From Amaurobius ferox (taxonomy: Eukaryota; Arthropoda; Arachnida; Araneae; Amaurobiidae): a stretch of 64,000 bases of DNA. This document shows, in pieces, positions 34,723 to 46,924 of the stretch. The DNA is taken from contig OX578138.1 in the NCBI GenBank assembly GCA_951213105.1, forward strand, positions 64,765,040 through 64,829,039. The letters run 5' to 3'. Position 1 is the first letter of the stretch; every line of letters begins with the position of its first letter. A model generated the notes under the pieces. It made no database searches and was not told the DNA's origin. It was given only the letters and a program-made list of their open reading frames with translations. The translations under genes were made by a program, and so were the position numbers.

Positions 34723-34793
34723 CCCTTTCTGGACGGCACCCTTGAATACACATTATCAATCAATGCGTGGGAATGTCGAAGATCCAGAAAGGG
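34723..34793. mobile_element. 71-bp piggyBac-type MITE with TTAA target duplication
   Basis: TTAA (34719-34722), then CCCTTTCTGGA; at the other end TCCAGAAAGGG, then TTAA (34794-34797). The 11-bp terminal inverted repeats are perfect, and the TTAA duplication with CCC ends is the mark of piggyBac-superfamily insertion. Far too short to encode anything, so it was moved in trans. Confidence 0.65.
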
Positions 34794-36044
34794 TTAAAGC
34801 ACAACCTGGGATAATACATATCTCAAACCCCAACAATTAACAAAATAAATCATTTAACTCTTCAATAAGAATATTCTTAAAATAATCTGCTGTGTGCAGC
34901 ACATTACTTTCCCTACATAGTATAATGACTGTATTTCTTTCACAGCAAAATAATGGTGTACAAGTTCCATGGCACTATATTTTTGGCATTGAATTAATAA
35001 CATGTAAATTAAAATAGTGTACTTTTGGCAGCTTATGCATCCAAACGGAATGACTTGTTCATACTCATGTACAAAATCCTGATCAAAGTGCAATTTTTAC
35101 ATTTAATTAATTTCTATGAAATAAATAAATACTAGCAAATTCTTTTGAATCAAAATACAAAACAACTGCAAAAAGTATATTCTCTTATGAATGGAATGAA
35201 CTACATCCATGAGAATGATATTAACATATTTGTTACATATTACTGCATATAGAAAGTGAACCTAATTGAATGATACTTACTACTTATTTTATTTTATGCA
35301 TTTTTATTTATTTTTTTTAATAAATTTATTTGAAAAACATATAATATTTCGAGAACAGTTCATGCTATCATTCTAAAGTTTATGTCATTGGTTTTGCAAT
35401 GAAAATTTACATATGAAATAATTATTTATTTGACATTATTGAAAGTCTTAATTTATGATGTTTTTAAAATTTTGGGAGTCTGCTGACAATTTGATCATGT
35501 TTTAAATCAATAGGATTCTAGTATTCATTAATAGTTAATACTTGTACTAAATTACTTTAAAAATGCTTCAATTGTTCATGATATATCACATTCAGATTCA
35601 CAGATACACACACTAACATACATATACAGACATCACTTCAAAAACATTCAATTTCAGCTCAGGGATGCTTAAAATGTGCACTTCAATCAAAATTTTGAAT
35701 TGAAATTTTCATCACTACCCCAATACTTGACCTATACACTCTGCATGTGGGGAAAAAAATAAAGAATTTAGCAGCAAAACATATTCGTTTTTATCCATTT
35801 CATTATTGACTGATTAGAAAAGCATTTTAGTTATTAAAGAATATCGTTCCTGCACTCAATTTGTGACATTTAAATTTATGTGGAAACATTTTTAATTACA
35901 AAAAATTTACTTGAATATTAAAATCATCCAAGTGATATTTGTAATTTGTAGATAAATAATACAATTTAACAGTAAATAAAATAGCATATTTTTAAAGAAG
36001 TAAAAACCGTATATGTTCATGCTAAAATTTTAGAATATTTTTAC

Positions 36045-36251
36045 CTTTTTCTCATCAGATCCAATAGCATCTTTAGCATATGGCAATAAGGCTCGTGGAG
36101 ATGTTCCAATCAGTATTTTGATTGCTTGAGCTTCATTAGAACACATAACTTCTAAGCTCAACCAGTTCATCTTATTATCTTTAGCTGTACACAGAAAATC
36201 CAATACAAGACCCTTCACTTCCTCTGATGGACCCAAATGTGAGAGAAGTGA
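36045..36251 (-). CDS. HPS3: HPS3 internal exon, 69 codons
   Basis: The largest HPS3 exon here, phase 0 at both ends. Acceptor TATTTCAG, donor AAAAAG/GTAAAAA. The peptide runs from SLLSHLGPSEEVKGL through CTAKDNKMNWLSL to ALLPYAKDAIGSDEKK. The pattern of 'P-L-S/E' helix, cysteine, then A-x-x-PYA near the end matches the vertebrate HPS3 segment with a conserved PYA motif. It follows in frame from the 41.7-kb exon. Confidence 0.85.
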
Positions 36252-36304
36252 CTGAAATAAATATTTAGCATAAGTGTTTATTTGATTAAATCAATACATA
36301 CATA

Positions 36305-37601
36305 CACAGTGCATCAAAAAATTTTTAAGACTGGTGCTAGATGTCAGTGTACAGTGGCTCCATCAGTGTAATTGTGCATGCGTGATAAGCCTCGACCGTC
36401 TGCTGGCACACTGCCTAAAGTTCGACACATTTGCTAAACTAACTCAAAAGATACAGCCATTCATTATTGAAGTAAAAAATTTTCATGTTGAATTATTGAG
36501 ATGGAACAAAGAGCTGTAATTAAATTTAATGCAAAACTTGGTAAAAGTGCCTTGAAAACGTACCAATTGATGAAACAAGTTTATGATGCGTTTTATTTAA
36601 GTAGATCAAATGTTTTCCTATGGCACAAACGTTTTTTGGATGGAAGAGATACGATAGAAGATGATAAACATACTGTAAGACCAAGTTCATCTAGGACACC
36701 TAAGATTATTGAAAGTGTGATTTCGTGGCAAACAATTGCTGTACGTCACTAAGAATGGTGGAAGAGTCTTTAAATATCAACAAAGAAATGATTCGAACCA
36801 TTCTGCATGAAGATTTGGCCAAAACAAAAGTCTGTACTAAATTTGTTCCACACACTTTAACCAATGAATAAAAATCAAGAAGTACACATTGCAGAGACAT
36901 CATTTCAGCAACTGAAAATGATCCAAACTTCTTTTAATCGATTGTTACAGGTGATGAAACATGGTGTTTTCAGTATGATCCTGAAACAAAGTGACAAAGT
37001 GCGGAATGGAAGTAAAAAAACTCAACACAAGCCAAAAATACAAGATAAGTTACATCCAAGATCAAAACAATGATCATTATATTCTTTGATAGTAAGGGTA
37101 TTATCCACAAAGAATTTGCTCCAACTGGACAAACAATTACTGGTGAGTATTATTTAAATGTTTTGAAGTGTTTGATGGCCAGAATTTGTCCAGAATATTG
37201 AGATGAAAGCAGTTGGTGTTTGTTGCATGATAATGCACCCAGTCACACTTCACTTATTATTCGTAGATTTTAGGCAAAAAATAACGTCTGTGTGTTGAAT
37301 TATCCACCGTATTTACCTGATTCAGCACCGTGCGACTTCTCTTTATTGACAAAACTTAAAATGAATTTAAAAAGGGGTGTTATTTTAATGATACTTCGAC
37401 CATACAAACAGCTTCAATGCATGCTTTGGAGGCCATTCCGCAAAGTAAACTGAACAGGCATTCGAATCATTATTAAATCGCTGTAACAAGTGTATTGAAG
37501 CCAGAGGGGCTTGTTTTGAATAAAAAAATAAAACACATCATAATTTCTTGTTTCAATTTCATTTTACAGACCCAGTCTTAAAAATTCTTTGACGCACTGT
37601 G
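36305..37601 (+). mobile_element. mariner transposon, 1297 bp, TA target duplication
   Basis: Terminal inverted repeats of about 30 bp, starting CACAGTGCATCAAAAAATTT on the left with the matching CACAGTGCGTCAAAGAATTT on the right strand, flanked by TA on both sides (36303-36304; 37602-37603). Length and ends are those of a complete mariner. It inserted into the HPS3 intron in the orientation opposite to HPS3. Confidence 0.9.
36501..37524 (+). pseudogene. inactivated mariner transposase (DD34D type)
   Basis: Starts MEQRAVIKFNAKLGKSA, with LSRSNVFLWHKRFLDGRDTI in the first helix-turn-helix region. All three catalytic aspartates can still be seen: GDETW (Asp codon 36953), HDNAPSH (37229) and PCDF (37334); the last two are 34 residues apart, as expected. 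Frameshifts near 36740-36860 and after 36960, and a TAG within RRF*AKNN (about 37271), inactivate the gene. Confidence 0.85.
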
Positions 37602-38449
37602 TATATATAAAAAAATATAATTGTAAAAATATGTTTATGCTAAGACAACATATTGGTATCCAAATTAAAGAAAATGACTGGAGCTTATGCTGGGATATTT
37701 TATGCAGAATTTAATTTGTACAAGGCGACTGAAGAGTCATGTATATCAAATTTTAAAATTGTATAATATACCATCATATAATGTAAATCATATAATGTAA
37801 AATCATATCAAGTAATGTAACGTATGAAATAGTAAGGTTTTTTTTAATTAGTAGCACTAATGCACTTTCAAAAATATATATCTGAAATACAGGCTGTTGC
37901 GATTTAACCCTTTGGCCATTACGCTTTCTCGGGGAAAACTTCTCCCCAGCATTAACTATTTTTCGGCATGAGTAATGTTGTTTTCCCTGTAGAGAGAATG
38001 CATTTCCAGTCAACGCTATGGATGAATGTAATTGAACATTAAGTGAAACAATAAGCAAATAAATCGCAATTATTTTATAGAATATATACAAAATATACTG
38101 ACATTATCTGTAAATGTATCATTTAATTTAATTTCTTATTTCTTACAAATTTTTCGTACTGATATATATTTTAAAACAGGGTGCGATACACAGTTCTACA
38201 TCACAGTCTTTAGAGTAAAATTGCATTTTTTTCACACTTTTTTGCACAAATGAATATTTGCTGTTACTGTCATCTGAATAAAAAAAATATAACTATTCTT
38301 TTCTCCTTTTTTTTTTTTTTTTTTTTTTGCGAACCAGATGCTGAAGCCATCACATACTTTCATATGTATGGAAAACATCAAATGGTGAGAAAATTCTAAG
38401 AAAAATGGAAAAAAAAGCAGTAGAAACCAAAGAACTACTTATTAGTGCT

Positions 38450-39235
38450 TGTTGGAAAAAAGGCATCGCAATTCACGTTTCCCATGAACGTGTTGTTCAT
38501 ATTCTAATTTTTCTTGTGAACGACTCACTTCGTTCTCGGAAGTGAATCACAACGTTTTTCCAACATGCGAATCATGCAAATTGAGTGCCTGACACGTATG
38601 CAAGTAATTTGCATATTTGGGGGCGTTTCCGGAAACAATCTTGTTCCAGAACAATCCCATCTCCATGTATATATAGCGGACTCATTCAAAGGCACTTCAG
38701 AAGTAAGACGAGAATTCGAAGTTAGTTTGACCAGACCAGAAAGATCGACTTTCAGGTCGGTAGTTAGACGGACAGATGATCGAGCCTAAAGGATGCTGAT
38801 CGATGTGGATTTAAATCATATTTAGTGGACGAATTATGTCTGAATGACCATGCAATTAAAGGTCATTATGCTTACTTTTCGATAGTTTGTGAAGTCACGT
38901 AAAGTGCTTTTACGATATCAGTTTTACTTGGAAAATGCTTATCCAAATGTACCGTTTATGCCAAGTGTGACACTAGTCCAGGTGGCTTCGTAAGTGCACT
39001 TACAAAGATTAGGTAATGTAGTTCATTTTATTACCTTGATAATCTGAACTGCCTTTGAGATGATTCGGAAAGCAATGAACGAAAATCTTTTGAGCATGTT
39101 TGCTCATACTGTACATATTACTGTTTTACCATAAAAATGTTACCAAGTGATGTAATACTATTTTGGTAATGGATTCTTTATTCACTAATAAAAGTGATTA
39201 GTTTATCTAATATGACTTAGTCTTTCTTTTCAACA
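38450..39235 (+). mobile_element. candidate solo LTR of an LTR retrotransposon
   Basis: Ends are TGTTGGAAA and TTTTCAACA, a near-perfect inverted pair with the usual TG...CA termini. A TATA box (GTATATATAG, 38667-38676) is followed about 25 bases later by CACTTCAG, a plausible start site, and AATAAA lies at 39187-39192. This order suits U3-R-U5. No target-site duplication or internal region was found, so the call is tentative. Confidence 0.4.
38667..38676 (+). promoter_or_regulatory. TATA box within the candidate solo LTR
   Basis: GTATATATAG in otherwise balanced-composition sequence, preceded by a GC-rich stretch (GGGGGCGTTTCCGGAAAC) with a 7-bp palindrome-like core TTTCCGGAAA. Confidence 0.4.
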
Positions 39236-41152
39236 ATGGACATTTATTTTTAAAGTTTACTCTGCTATACAGTTGAGAATTTCAACATTCCAATTTGCAC
39301 AATTAAATTATATCTCTTCCATGATTATAACACATATAATGGATATCAGTGCTGCCATCTAGGGCAAAACAGAACAATAAAAGTTGTAAAATGTGCTAAG
39401 TGTTTGAAACGTTTATAAGAAAGAAGAAAGTTGATGAATGCTTCTAGCGTGTTACTAACATACAGCAGAAGTTTTCACTGAATGCGCTAGACGTGTTTGC
39501 AATAGTCAAAGGATTAATAAGGTCAGACTATCATTTCAGGCCTCTTTTTTATCAATGGATGAACATGGCATTCTCACAGTGTGAAATAATTTTTATTTTA
39601 GAGTAATATTTCTCTAGACATTCTTACGAGAATTTCATAGAAGAAATTCAGAAGAAATAACCATGGCACTAAAATCTCTTAATAATTCAACAATTATGAG
39701 GTTAGTAAAGTGTTTCATAAACTGCCTGAAATAGAGATTGCATTGCGGAAATTCTTCAATAAACGTTTCATAAATTCTTCAATAACATTCATAAAAATGA
39801 CTAGAGAAACGTTGCTTTAAATAAAAATTCTTTCACTCTGGAAAAACAACCTCTTTTTCCCATATATAAATGAGAGATCTTAAATTATCATCTAACATAA
39901 TAAAAACAGCAAACAATATTTCGGATATATTTTTGAAGTGCCACTTAATTGAAAAACATACTAGTATTTAAATTTCTTTGTACATTGTATGATTTTAAGA
40001 TTTGATGTGAGCAACTTTTTGATCACCCTGTATTTACATGAGAACTCAGACCTGGCACATGAGCAGACAGACCACCTATGTTAAGTTGGATGTTTATATA
40101 CAGTGAACAACATAACTTCTTGGCCATGCAACAAATTAATGATTTTTTCAACCAGCTTCTAGCATGACGGCCAACTTCAAAATGTTGGAGAAAGCATTTC
40201 ATATCTTTTATACTCATGCTGGCATATTAGCAGACAAGTTGATTCACATGCTGAGCTTTAGAATAAACATGCTTTAAAAGTGAAACAGCACATTTAAAGA
40301 AAGCTTGTTTAATTTATTCTAAAATAAAACAAAATTCAATCTCTATTTATGTTTAGATACATCAATAATTGTTAATTTGTTCTTTTAATTTTAAACTGCA
40401 TTTAAACTTACTACAACATTTAAAAGAAAATTCAGAAATTAATAGGTTGATGCCCATTCTACCTGTGTTTAGATCAAACAACTCAAAGAAATATATTCAA
40501 ATAATGGCCAGTTTTTAAACCAGTTATACAGTACGTGGTCAAAAAACTATTAACACATATAATACTTATCTTACCACAATTTATAAATTTTATTTACTAC
40601 AATTATCATCACATTGTGAACGACATCGGTAAGCAAAACAACTTTAGCATTTTTCACTGATTGAACAAAATTAGATTTCCATTTTTCGTATTTTAAGAAC
40701 ACGTGGAGAATGATAACTGTTTTTTTTTAAATATGGTTTTGTAACCAAAAGTGTTTTTGCATGTAATATTCTATATCTTTTCCCCTCCTGGAATATTGTA
40801 TTTATTGATTTTCCAGTGTTATATCTATCGTTTTGTTATGGATCCAACTCATAGCAGACCACCAACATTTTACTTTTTCTAAACTATGTTTAATTGCAAA
40901 CTTTCCCCACCTTAAAAGTACAGTGAAGTCTGAGTGAAATAAATTTATCTTCAATAAGCAAGCTGAAAAAGCCTAGTCCTTCAAAAGAAGTGCGAATAAA
41001 ATTCAATACTGAATTTTTGTAATCTATGTGCTTAAAGAATCCTATAAAAGTATATGTAAATAATTTTCATTCATTTTAAAAGATTTAAAATTTTTCAGAT
41101 TGAATGCTACATTTTAGAAAAAACTGCGAAGTGTTATACTAATTATTGACTT

Positions 41153-41208
41153 CGAAATAGGGGGGACATACATACATACATGGGTTTTCATGTTTTAATA
41201 ATAAACTG
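41153..41208 (+). repeat. dispersed repeat with GGGGGACATAC motif, copy 2
   Basis: GAAATAGGGGGGACATACAT, CATACATGGG, TTTTCATG and TTTAATAATAA; same blocks as 4095-4154. Confidence 0.5.
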
Positions 41209-41742
41209 ACCCATTTGGGATATTTATATATATATATATATATACACGTACATCGGTTTCATAGCAAATAGAAGTTTTCTGATTCAATTTATGAATACAT
41301 TATAGAAGAAATATAAATATATATAGTAAAAATTTTATAGTGAAGAAACATACTATAAATGGAATTTAAATCTTTAGCTCACAGAAAGATACTTTATGCA
41401 AAAAGCATAAATTGGGAGAATTTTTATTCAAATTTTCACTGTAGACCTACCTATAAATATTTTACTTTATCACTGTGCAAATTTGGTGATTCAATTGTTA
41501 AAATTACTATCTCTAGTGTCACAAACAGATCTGGATTTATATGTACTTCTAAAGAAGGCTATGCTTCACTGTGCTCCAAAAATATTTTCCCAGGGGAAGG
41601 AAACTATAATCTCTTGATTCTTAGACAAGTGTTTTACTAACTGATCTCCCTCCAGTAGTTTGAAAATTTGTCAAGTTTTGGACATTTGCAAACATTAAAT
41701 TTTCATCCAAATAAGTCAAATAAAAATATTCAAGTTTATCAC

Positions 41743-41855
41743 CTGAAGACGAAGTAAATCTTCATTACAAGTCCAACAGCAACATGTAGAAGCATCCGAG
41801 TCATCACTTTTATTCCCATTCACAGATAACAAACATGATCTTGATATTCCCTTAC
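41743..41855 (-). CDS. HPS3: HPS3 internal exon, serine/cysteine-rich
   Basis: 113 bases: completes a Gly codon left by the previous exon, then 37 codons, ending phase 0 (CTTCAG/GTGATA). Acceptor GTATTAG. Peptide KGISRSCLLSVNGNKSDDSD, then a CCCWTC cluster and NEDLLRLQ. Its end fits the position of the vertebrate '...EDLSKLQ' segment just before the next exon; the Ser/Asp-rich and Cys-rich middle is not conserved as far as I recall. Frame and splice sites agree with both neighbours. Confidence 0.7.
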
Positions 41856-41938
41856 CTAATACAAAAATAAAAGCTGCTATAGTATAATTTACATTACTAC
41901 ATAATTACAAAGAAATTCCAACTAAAAGAATGCCCATA

Positions 41939-44550
41939 GAAAACAAGAAAGATCAATCATACTTAAAGCATTGATTATGAAACACTTTCCAACTTCAATG
42001 CAATTTTATTTAAACATCTCTAAAATGCGATACATTCCTTAGTAATACTTTAAAACTTATCACAATACTACATTAATTTATTATACTTGAAAACATAAAC
42101 TTTCATAAAAAAAATAAACTTCATTCAAATGACGGCATTGAAATATAAATTGCCTGGTTTAAACATCTCTAAAATGCGATACATTCCGCGATAATATTTT
42201 TAAAATTATCATACTACTACAATAATTTATTATATTCGAAAACAACTGAAATTCATTCAAATGACGTCATAGAAAAAATAACACACCTGGCTTTCTCTAT
42301 AAAAGCAGCATTTCATTCATAAACATTTTCCCATTCATTTCATTCATCACAATACTATAATAATTTATTTTATTTAAAAACTTAAAACCATGGAGCTACA
42401 AGTAATTAAACTCATCTAAAAAAATCGTCCTTCTCTCTGCAAAATCAATGAATATTTCATTCCTATCAGCTATGCAGACTCCATGAGCTAAATAATTTTG
42501 CGTTAAAGAAATGCAGCAATTCTTGTACAACTACATATTTTGCTGTTTACATTTGACATAAGTGAAAATAGGCTTCGTTGTAGAAATAATCAAATTTGGA
42601 TGATCATTTAAACTCAAATATATTGTAATTGCGTTGTTTCAGTATGTAGATGCACAGAATTTAAGCAAAAATAAAGCGGTTTTAGGGCAGATACAACACT
42701 CAATATGAATTAAAAAGAACTTTAAAAATCACGATTTTGAGACATGATGGATGCCATATTTCATTTTGAAGTGGGTCATGTGATCTCTTCATATAATGAT
42801 AACGTGATCGCTTCATATAAGAGGTGTAATTATTATTTTAATTTTTATTTAAAAAACTACTGAATACATTTTGCTGAAATTTTTTTTATATATTTTATGG
42901 GATAATTTGAATATTACCTAAAATTTTTGAAGCAATTTGTGAATTTTAAATCCGCTTAAAAAATGTTTGAAAAATTAGGTTCCATAGGGTTCAATGTATT
43001 TCATTTTTTCAACCGGGGTTCAATCCAAAACTAATTGAGTGATATTATTCATTTATATTCCCATAGGTCCTACAGACCATCTAAACAACATACTAAAATT
43101 TCATTTTGATTAAGTCATTTTTATGGCAGTTATCGTGCTAACGGACAGCCAGACAGACAGAATGAAAAAAATCATAAACACTTTTTAACTTTGTTGTAAA
43201 GTGTTAATAAATAGAAAGATATACCAAAAATATAATTTGTACAAGTGGTGATTCACTTAAACTTTTACAACTAGTACACAATAAAACTTTAACCAATACC
43301 TTTTTAACACTTTACAACAAAGTTGAAAAGTGTTTATGACTTTGTTCATTTTATCTGTCTGTCTGGTAGGACAATAACTGCCGTAAATATGACTTAATCA
43401 AAATGAAATTTTAGTATGTTGTTCAGACGGTCTGGGGGACCTATGGGAATATAAATGAATAATATCACCTAATTAGTTTTGGATTGAACCCGGTTGAAAA
43501 AATGAAATACATTGAACCCTATGGGACCTAATTTTTCAAACATTTTTTAAGCGAATTTAAAATTCACAAATTGCTTCGAAAATTTTAGGTAATATTCAAA
43601 TTATCCCATAAAATATATAAAACAAAATTTAACAAAATATATTCAGTAGTTTTTTAAATAAAAATTAAAATAATAATTACACCTCTTATATGAAGCGATC
43701 ACGTGACCCATTTCAAAATGAAATATGGCATCCATCGTGTCTCAAAATCGTGATTTTTAAAGTTCTTTTTAATTCATATTGAGTGTTGTATCCGTCCTAA
43801 AACCGCTTTATTTTTGCTTAAATTCTATGCATCTATATACTGAAACCACGCAATCACAATATATTTGAGTTTAAATGATCATCCAAATTTGATTATGTCT
43901 ACAACGAAGCCTATTTTTCACTTATGTAAAATGTAAACAGCAAAATACGTAGAATGAGTTGTATAAGAATTGCTGTATTTCTTTAACGCAAAATTATTTA
44001 GCTCATGGAGTCTGCATAGCTGATATGAATGAAATATTCATTGACTTTACAGAGAGAAGGACAATTTTTTTCGATGAAGTTTTAAGCATAGAGTTTAATT
44101 ACTTGTAACTCCATGGTCTTAAGTTTTAAAATAAAACAAATTATTATAGTATTGTGATGAATGAAATGAATGGGAAAATGCTTATGAATGAAATGCTGCT
44201 CTTATAGAGAGAGCCAGGCGTGTTATATTTCGATGGCATCATTTGAATAAATTTCAGTTGTTTTTGATGAAGTTTTCAAATATAATAAATTACTGTAATA
44301 TTATGATAATGTTAAAAGCATTACCCAGAAGCAAGGCGATTTATATTTAATTGACGTCATTTGAATGAAGTTCATTTTTTTCGATGAACTTTTAAGTTTT
44401 CAAATATAATAAATTAATGCAGTATTGTGATAATTTTAAAAATATTACTGAGGAATGTATCGCATTTTAGAGATGTTTAAATGAAATTGCATTGAAGTTG
44501 GAAAGTGTTTCATAATCAATGCTTTATGCATGATTGATCTTTCTTGTTTT
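41939..44550. mobile_element. foldback (giant inverted-repeat) element, 2.6 kb
   Basis: Left arm 41939-43207 and right arm 43304-44550 are reverse complements along their whole length, separated by only 96 bases. Outer ends share AAAACAAGAAAGATCAATCA. Differences are scattered substitutions and small indels. The outer part of each arm holds tandem units of about 145 bp that start TTTAAACATCTCTAAAATGC (42010 and 42157). No open frame is present. The architecture is that of foldback or hairpin-type nonautonomous DNA transposons, but no target duplication could be recognised and the superfamily is unknown. Confidence 0.8.
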
Positions 44551-44904
44551 AAATATCATATCAATAATTTTCTTTTTACCCTATGTTAGGAATGAATAGA
44601 CAGTACAGGATATGGAACTTTGGGACCCTAGGTTAGCCTTGCTTAGAGTTTCCCTCCTCACCAAAATTCTTCACCCCATTGGCTTTCCCTGCATAAATGA
44701 AAATGCATATATTGAAAAAGTATTGGAATAGTGCTGAAAATTGGAATTCAAGTTTTTAACAGATCTTCATGTTTCAAACCCTTTAGAATACGAAAAATTT
44801 ATTGTTAGCATAACGTCTATGTATATGTGCAATGTATGTATCCACTAGTAGAAAAACTATCTGTCAAAATTTCTTGAAATTTGGTGGTTACGTTCCCTTA
44901 TGGG

Positions 44905-45240
44905 CTACCTTGGTGCTGATTAGATTTTGGAATAATTGGGATTAAAAGAACTTTTCTTTTTAAAATGACTTCAAAAATCCAAAAAGTTGGAAAAATAGGC
45001 TTAATTATACTGAATGAATGCAAAACCGTACTCGAGATATTTCTTTTTTTTTTTCTTGACAACTACTTGCCTTTTTGATATGAGATAAATTTCTAAATGA
45101 AGAGAAATTTGATGTTATAAATAACTATTTGATGTAATGTAAGTTACTTATGCATTACCCTAGTGCTGATTAGATTTTAGTACAATCAGAAAAATTAAAA
45201 CTGGCTTTTTTTATCCAAATGGCTCACAAAAACAACAGAA
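44905..45240. repeat. two diverged direct repeats of about 90 bp
   Basis: The block GGTGCTGATTAGATTTTGG followed by a run of lysine-codon-like A and AAATGACTTCAAAAATCC (44910-45000) recurs as AGTGCTGATTAGATTTTAG with CAAATGGCTCACAAAAACA (about 45153-45240). Probably a remnant of a tandem repeat. Confidence 0.55.
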
Positions 45241-46924
45241 TTTGAAGAAACTAATTATGTGTAAATGTATTAATTAAATACTTGTTTTATATGCAATTTT
45301 TCATGAAAAAAAGAATAAGACCAACCTCATTAATCAACAAAATTAGTTGACTCTTGGCATAGGAAAGTCACTTACAATATGGCGCCTAGCAGATCTTAAA
45401 GATAATCGTCTTACCCAAAATTAGAAAAGCAAACTGTTAATGTATGAAAGTAAAAAAATTTGTTATAAATATTATTTGCCTTAATTTTTTAACAATATTA
45501 GCTTAAGCCAGATTAAAATTTAATCCGGGTCAGTCTGTGAGCTTTGGTCCAACATGGTTGATGGGTCGAGCTCAGGTCATATTTTCATTAAAATCAGGCA
45601 AGATTGAGCCAAGGCAAAAACAAATAAAATAGCCAAAAATAGATCAAAATTGAACACAAAAATTTGAACAAAAAGAACATTTTTGGAATTACACATGAAA
45701 TAAAATTCTCAATAAGTGGATAAAAGTCTCCCCCATATTAAATAATAAAAGTTTAATATGTATAGAGAATGCAGATTGGTAAATTAGAACCAGAAAGAAA
45801 AAAATAATAATTTCAAATAGAAAATGGAAGACTTATTTATTTGAAGATCTTCTGAAGTCAAAATAAAACATTGCTGTTTGCAACTTTTGAATGCTGATTT
45901 GAAGTATTTTACTTTCTGGACTAATACCGGAAGAGTCAAGTTATTTGAAACTACAGCAACACAACAAAAACATATGTCCGGACCTGGATGCAGCAAAGTA
46001 TATATACAATGCTGATGTACCAGATGTCATGTTTCATAACACTGTGTGATCTATGAATTTAATAGGAAAGAAATACATTCCAAATTCAATTTTTGAGTAA
46101 ATGATCACTCTGTTTTCATTATTGGTCAAGTGCAAACTATAAGTTGTTATATTTTCAAATTTATCACTAAAAAGTTTAATCTCTTCTGTACTCTGATTGC
46201 TCAATTGCAGGGCCCCCACAAAAGGGGAGGGGGGTCAGTTGGTACTACGGTACAGTATACATTTGATTTTTGGTGAAAATCAAATGATACAAAAGAAAAT
46301 AAAATGTTACTGCTCCCTCTATGCTGGTATAAACTGTTCTCAACATACCATCATTTTCTCAACTGTGACATAATAATTGGCGAATTGGCATTTAAATAGG
46401 GCTAATGCAGCATATAAAAGATGAAATTCAATGAAAGTCTTCACAATCATGTAATTTACAAAACATTATTTTGTAACAGTTTGATATAATGTATTAAATC
46501 AAAAGCGATTTCAATCGGTAAAGTTTTCAAAAATATCTAGATTCAAACCTCTTAGAATAATTTAGGTGGAGTATTTGGAGTGGAGGATACAAACTTTTGC
46601 TGCTAACTGTTAAAAAAACGTTTTTTTTTTCAAAAGCAGAGAACTTTGCATCTTGGGATTTTTAGTGAGTCAAAATGATTGATGCAAAATACCGCATGTA
46701 TATGTGCATGTGCTATTTCCATCTAAAAATTTAGGAAACAAATGAAGTAGATCGTCTGATAAGATCCAGAGATATTTCGGACATATTTTATTTTATTTAT
46801 ATGCTACATAGCACACTGATTGGAGGTAATTCAACTGCAACACTGATAACTGTTTTTTCTGAGTGAATGTTGGCGGCAAAAATGTTGCAATACTACTGCT
46901 TTTCCCCCAAAATTATTTTGAAGC

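Larger units (their letters stand above)
22538..36044 (-). other. HPS3 intron hosting nested Penelope-like elements
   Basis: A 13.5-kb intron. From left to right it holds an (AT)n(GT)n tract, a long (AT)n tract, the nested Penelope-like pair (23363-29363), a GC-richer unidentified block (about 29960-30600), two identical 78-bp repeats (31357 and 32723), a second GC-richer block (about 33085-34060) and a piggyBac-type MITE (34723-34793). The remainder shows nothing recognisable. Confidence 0.6.
36252..41742 (-). other. HPS3 intron with mariner and candidate solo LTR
   Basis: A 5.5-kb intron containing a 1.3-kb mariner (36305-37601) only 53 bases from the exon, a candidate solo LTR (38450-39235), possible Tc1/mariner end motifs near 40020-40034 and 40526, an (AT)n tract near 41222-41246 and a dispersed-repeat copy (41153-41208). 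Confidence 0.6.

Noticed and set aside
40520..40560. CAGTACGTGGTCAAAAAACT preceded by TA resembles a Tc1/mariner end; TTTTTGATCACCCTGTA at about 40018-40034 resembles another.
   Set aside because: No matching opposite end was found for either, so no element could be defined.
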